Part shown: positions 33,585 through 33,646 of the stretch, piece by piece
Position numbering within the stretch: the stretch's first letter is position 1
How the letters are laid out: the number at the start of each line of letters is the position of its first letter
Made by a program: the position numbers and the translations under genes
The notes under the pieces: generated by a model
What the model saw: only the letters and a program-made list of their open reading frames with translations
What the model was told of the DNA's origin: nothing
The model's database searches: none
Source of the DNA: Candidatus Brockarchaeota archaeon
GTDB taxonomy: Archaea > Thermoproteota > EX4484-205 > JAAOZP01
Reading direction: 5' to 3'
Length of the DNA stretch: 33,646 nucleotides
Assembly (NCBI GenBank): GCA_017601225.1
Contig: JAFNIX010000022.1
Coordinates: 1 to 33,646, forward strand

Positions 33585-33646
33585 TTGAGTTCAGGATACG
33601 GGGACAGGCCGAGGAAAATGTACAAGATAACTTGCTCGGACTGTGG
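33585..33646 (+). CDS. Start of a zinc-ribbon protein (cut by window edge)
   Basis: Twenty full codons from the TTG at 33585 read SSGYGDRPRKMYKITCSDCG after the first residue, then the window ends. The R-K-M-Y-K-I-T-C-S-D-C-G opening is typical of small archaeal and bacterial CxxC zinc-ribbon proteins that continue with a basic patch and a second CxxC. A strong ribosome site, GGAGGTGA (33572-33579), is five bases before the TTG and decides the start; a GTG at 33576 in the same frame lies inside that site. A TATA-like TGTTTAAA (about 33496-33503) would give a leader of some 55 bases, unlike the leaderless genes in the rest of the window. Confidence 0.65.
   Translation, partial: MSSGYGDRPRKMYKITCSDC

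Overview
The window is archaeal. It has a long archaeal Lhr-type Ski2-like helicase, a TrmB-family sugar regulator, a TtuA/Ncs6-like PP-loop protein and a DHH phosphoesterase. Almost every transcription unit has a TATA-like box centred about 24-33 bases before its start codon, so most messages would be leaderless or nearly so. Composition and gene content suit a TACK-type archaeon, perhaps Bathyarchaeia-like, but no rRNA or tRNA is present to settle the lineage. I see no CRISPR array, insertion sequence or phage gene.

Region by region. 1-7.2 kb: a cut-off UroD-family gene, a 671-base non-coding stretch with three TTTTC/GAAAA hairpins, a flavin reductase interrupted by one in-frame TAA, a small membrane-anchored protein, Lhr, a Gfo/Idh/MocA oxidoreductase broken by one frameshift in an A run, and a DUF4432 (mutarotase-like) protein. 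7.2-17 kb: an envelope-glycan block. A UbiA-type polyprenyl-phosphate phosphoribosyltransferase-like gene overlaps a large GT-C/PTPS-related membrane protein. Divergent from them is a 1791-residue fusion of a degenerate GH2-like ectodomain with an FtsX-type permease and an unassigned cytosolic tail. UppP follows. 17-24.3 kb: a DHH protein, a sugar-1-phosphate nucleotidyltransferase, a divergent TrmB regulator with a nuclease-like C-terminus, an orphan gene, a GT4 glycosyltransferase, a TtuA-like protein, a bacterial-type (class I) GAPDH and a small conserved protein. 24.5-33.6 kb: a SpoIIM-like membrane protein, a half-size EamA transporter, ThuA, a GH94 disaccharide phosphorylase, a 5-formyl-THF cyclo-ligase-like protein, two divergent sugar isomerase/epimerase TIM barrels, a flavodoxin, a membrane zinc-ribbon protein and the start of another zinc-ribbon gene.

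Two themes connect the genes. One is lipid-linked glycan assembly at the membrane: nucleotide-sugar synthesis, polyprenyl-phosphate-sugar donor, GT-C and GT4 transferases, and carrier recycling by UppP. The other is sugar and keto-sugar breakdown (GH94, ThuA, Gfo/Idh/MocA, isomerases, DUF4432, GAPDH), with TrmB as the likely sugar sensor. The most unusual object is the GH2-like/FtsX fusion. It lacks both expected catalytic glutamates and has no ABC ATPase in the window, so I read it as a possible glycan-sensing or glycan-handling membrane machine. That reading is inference.
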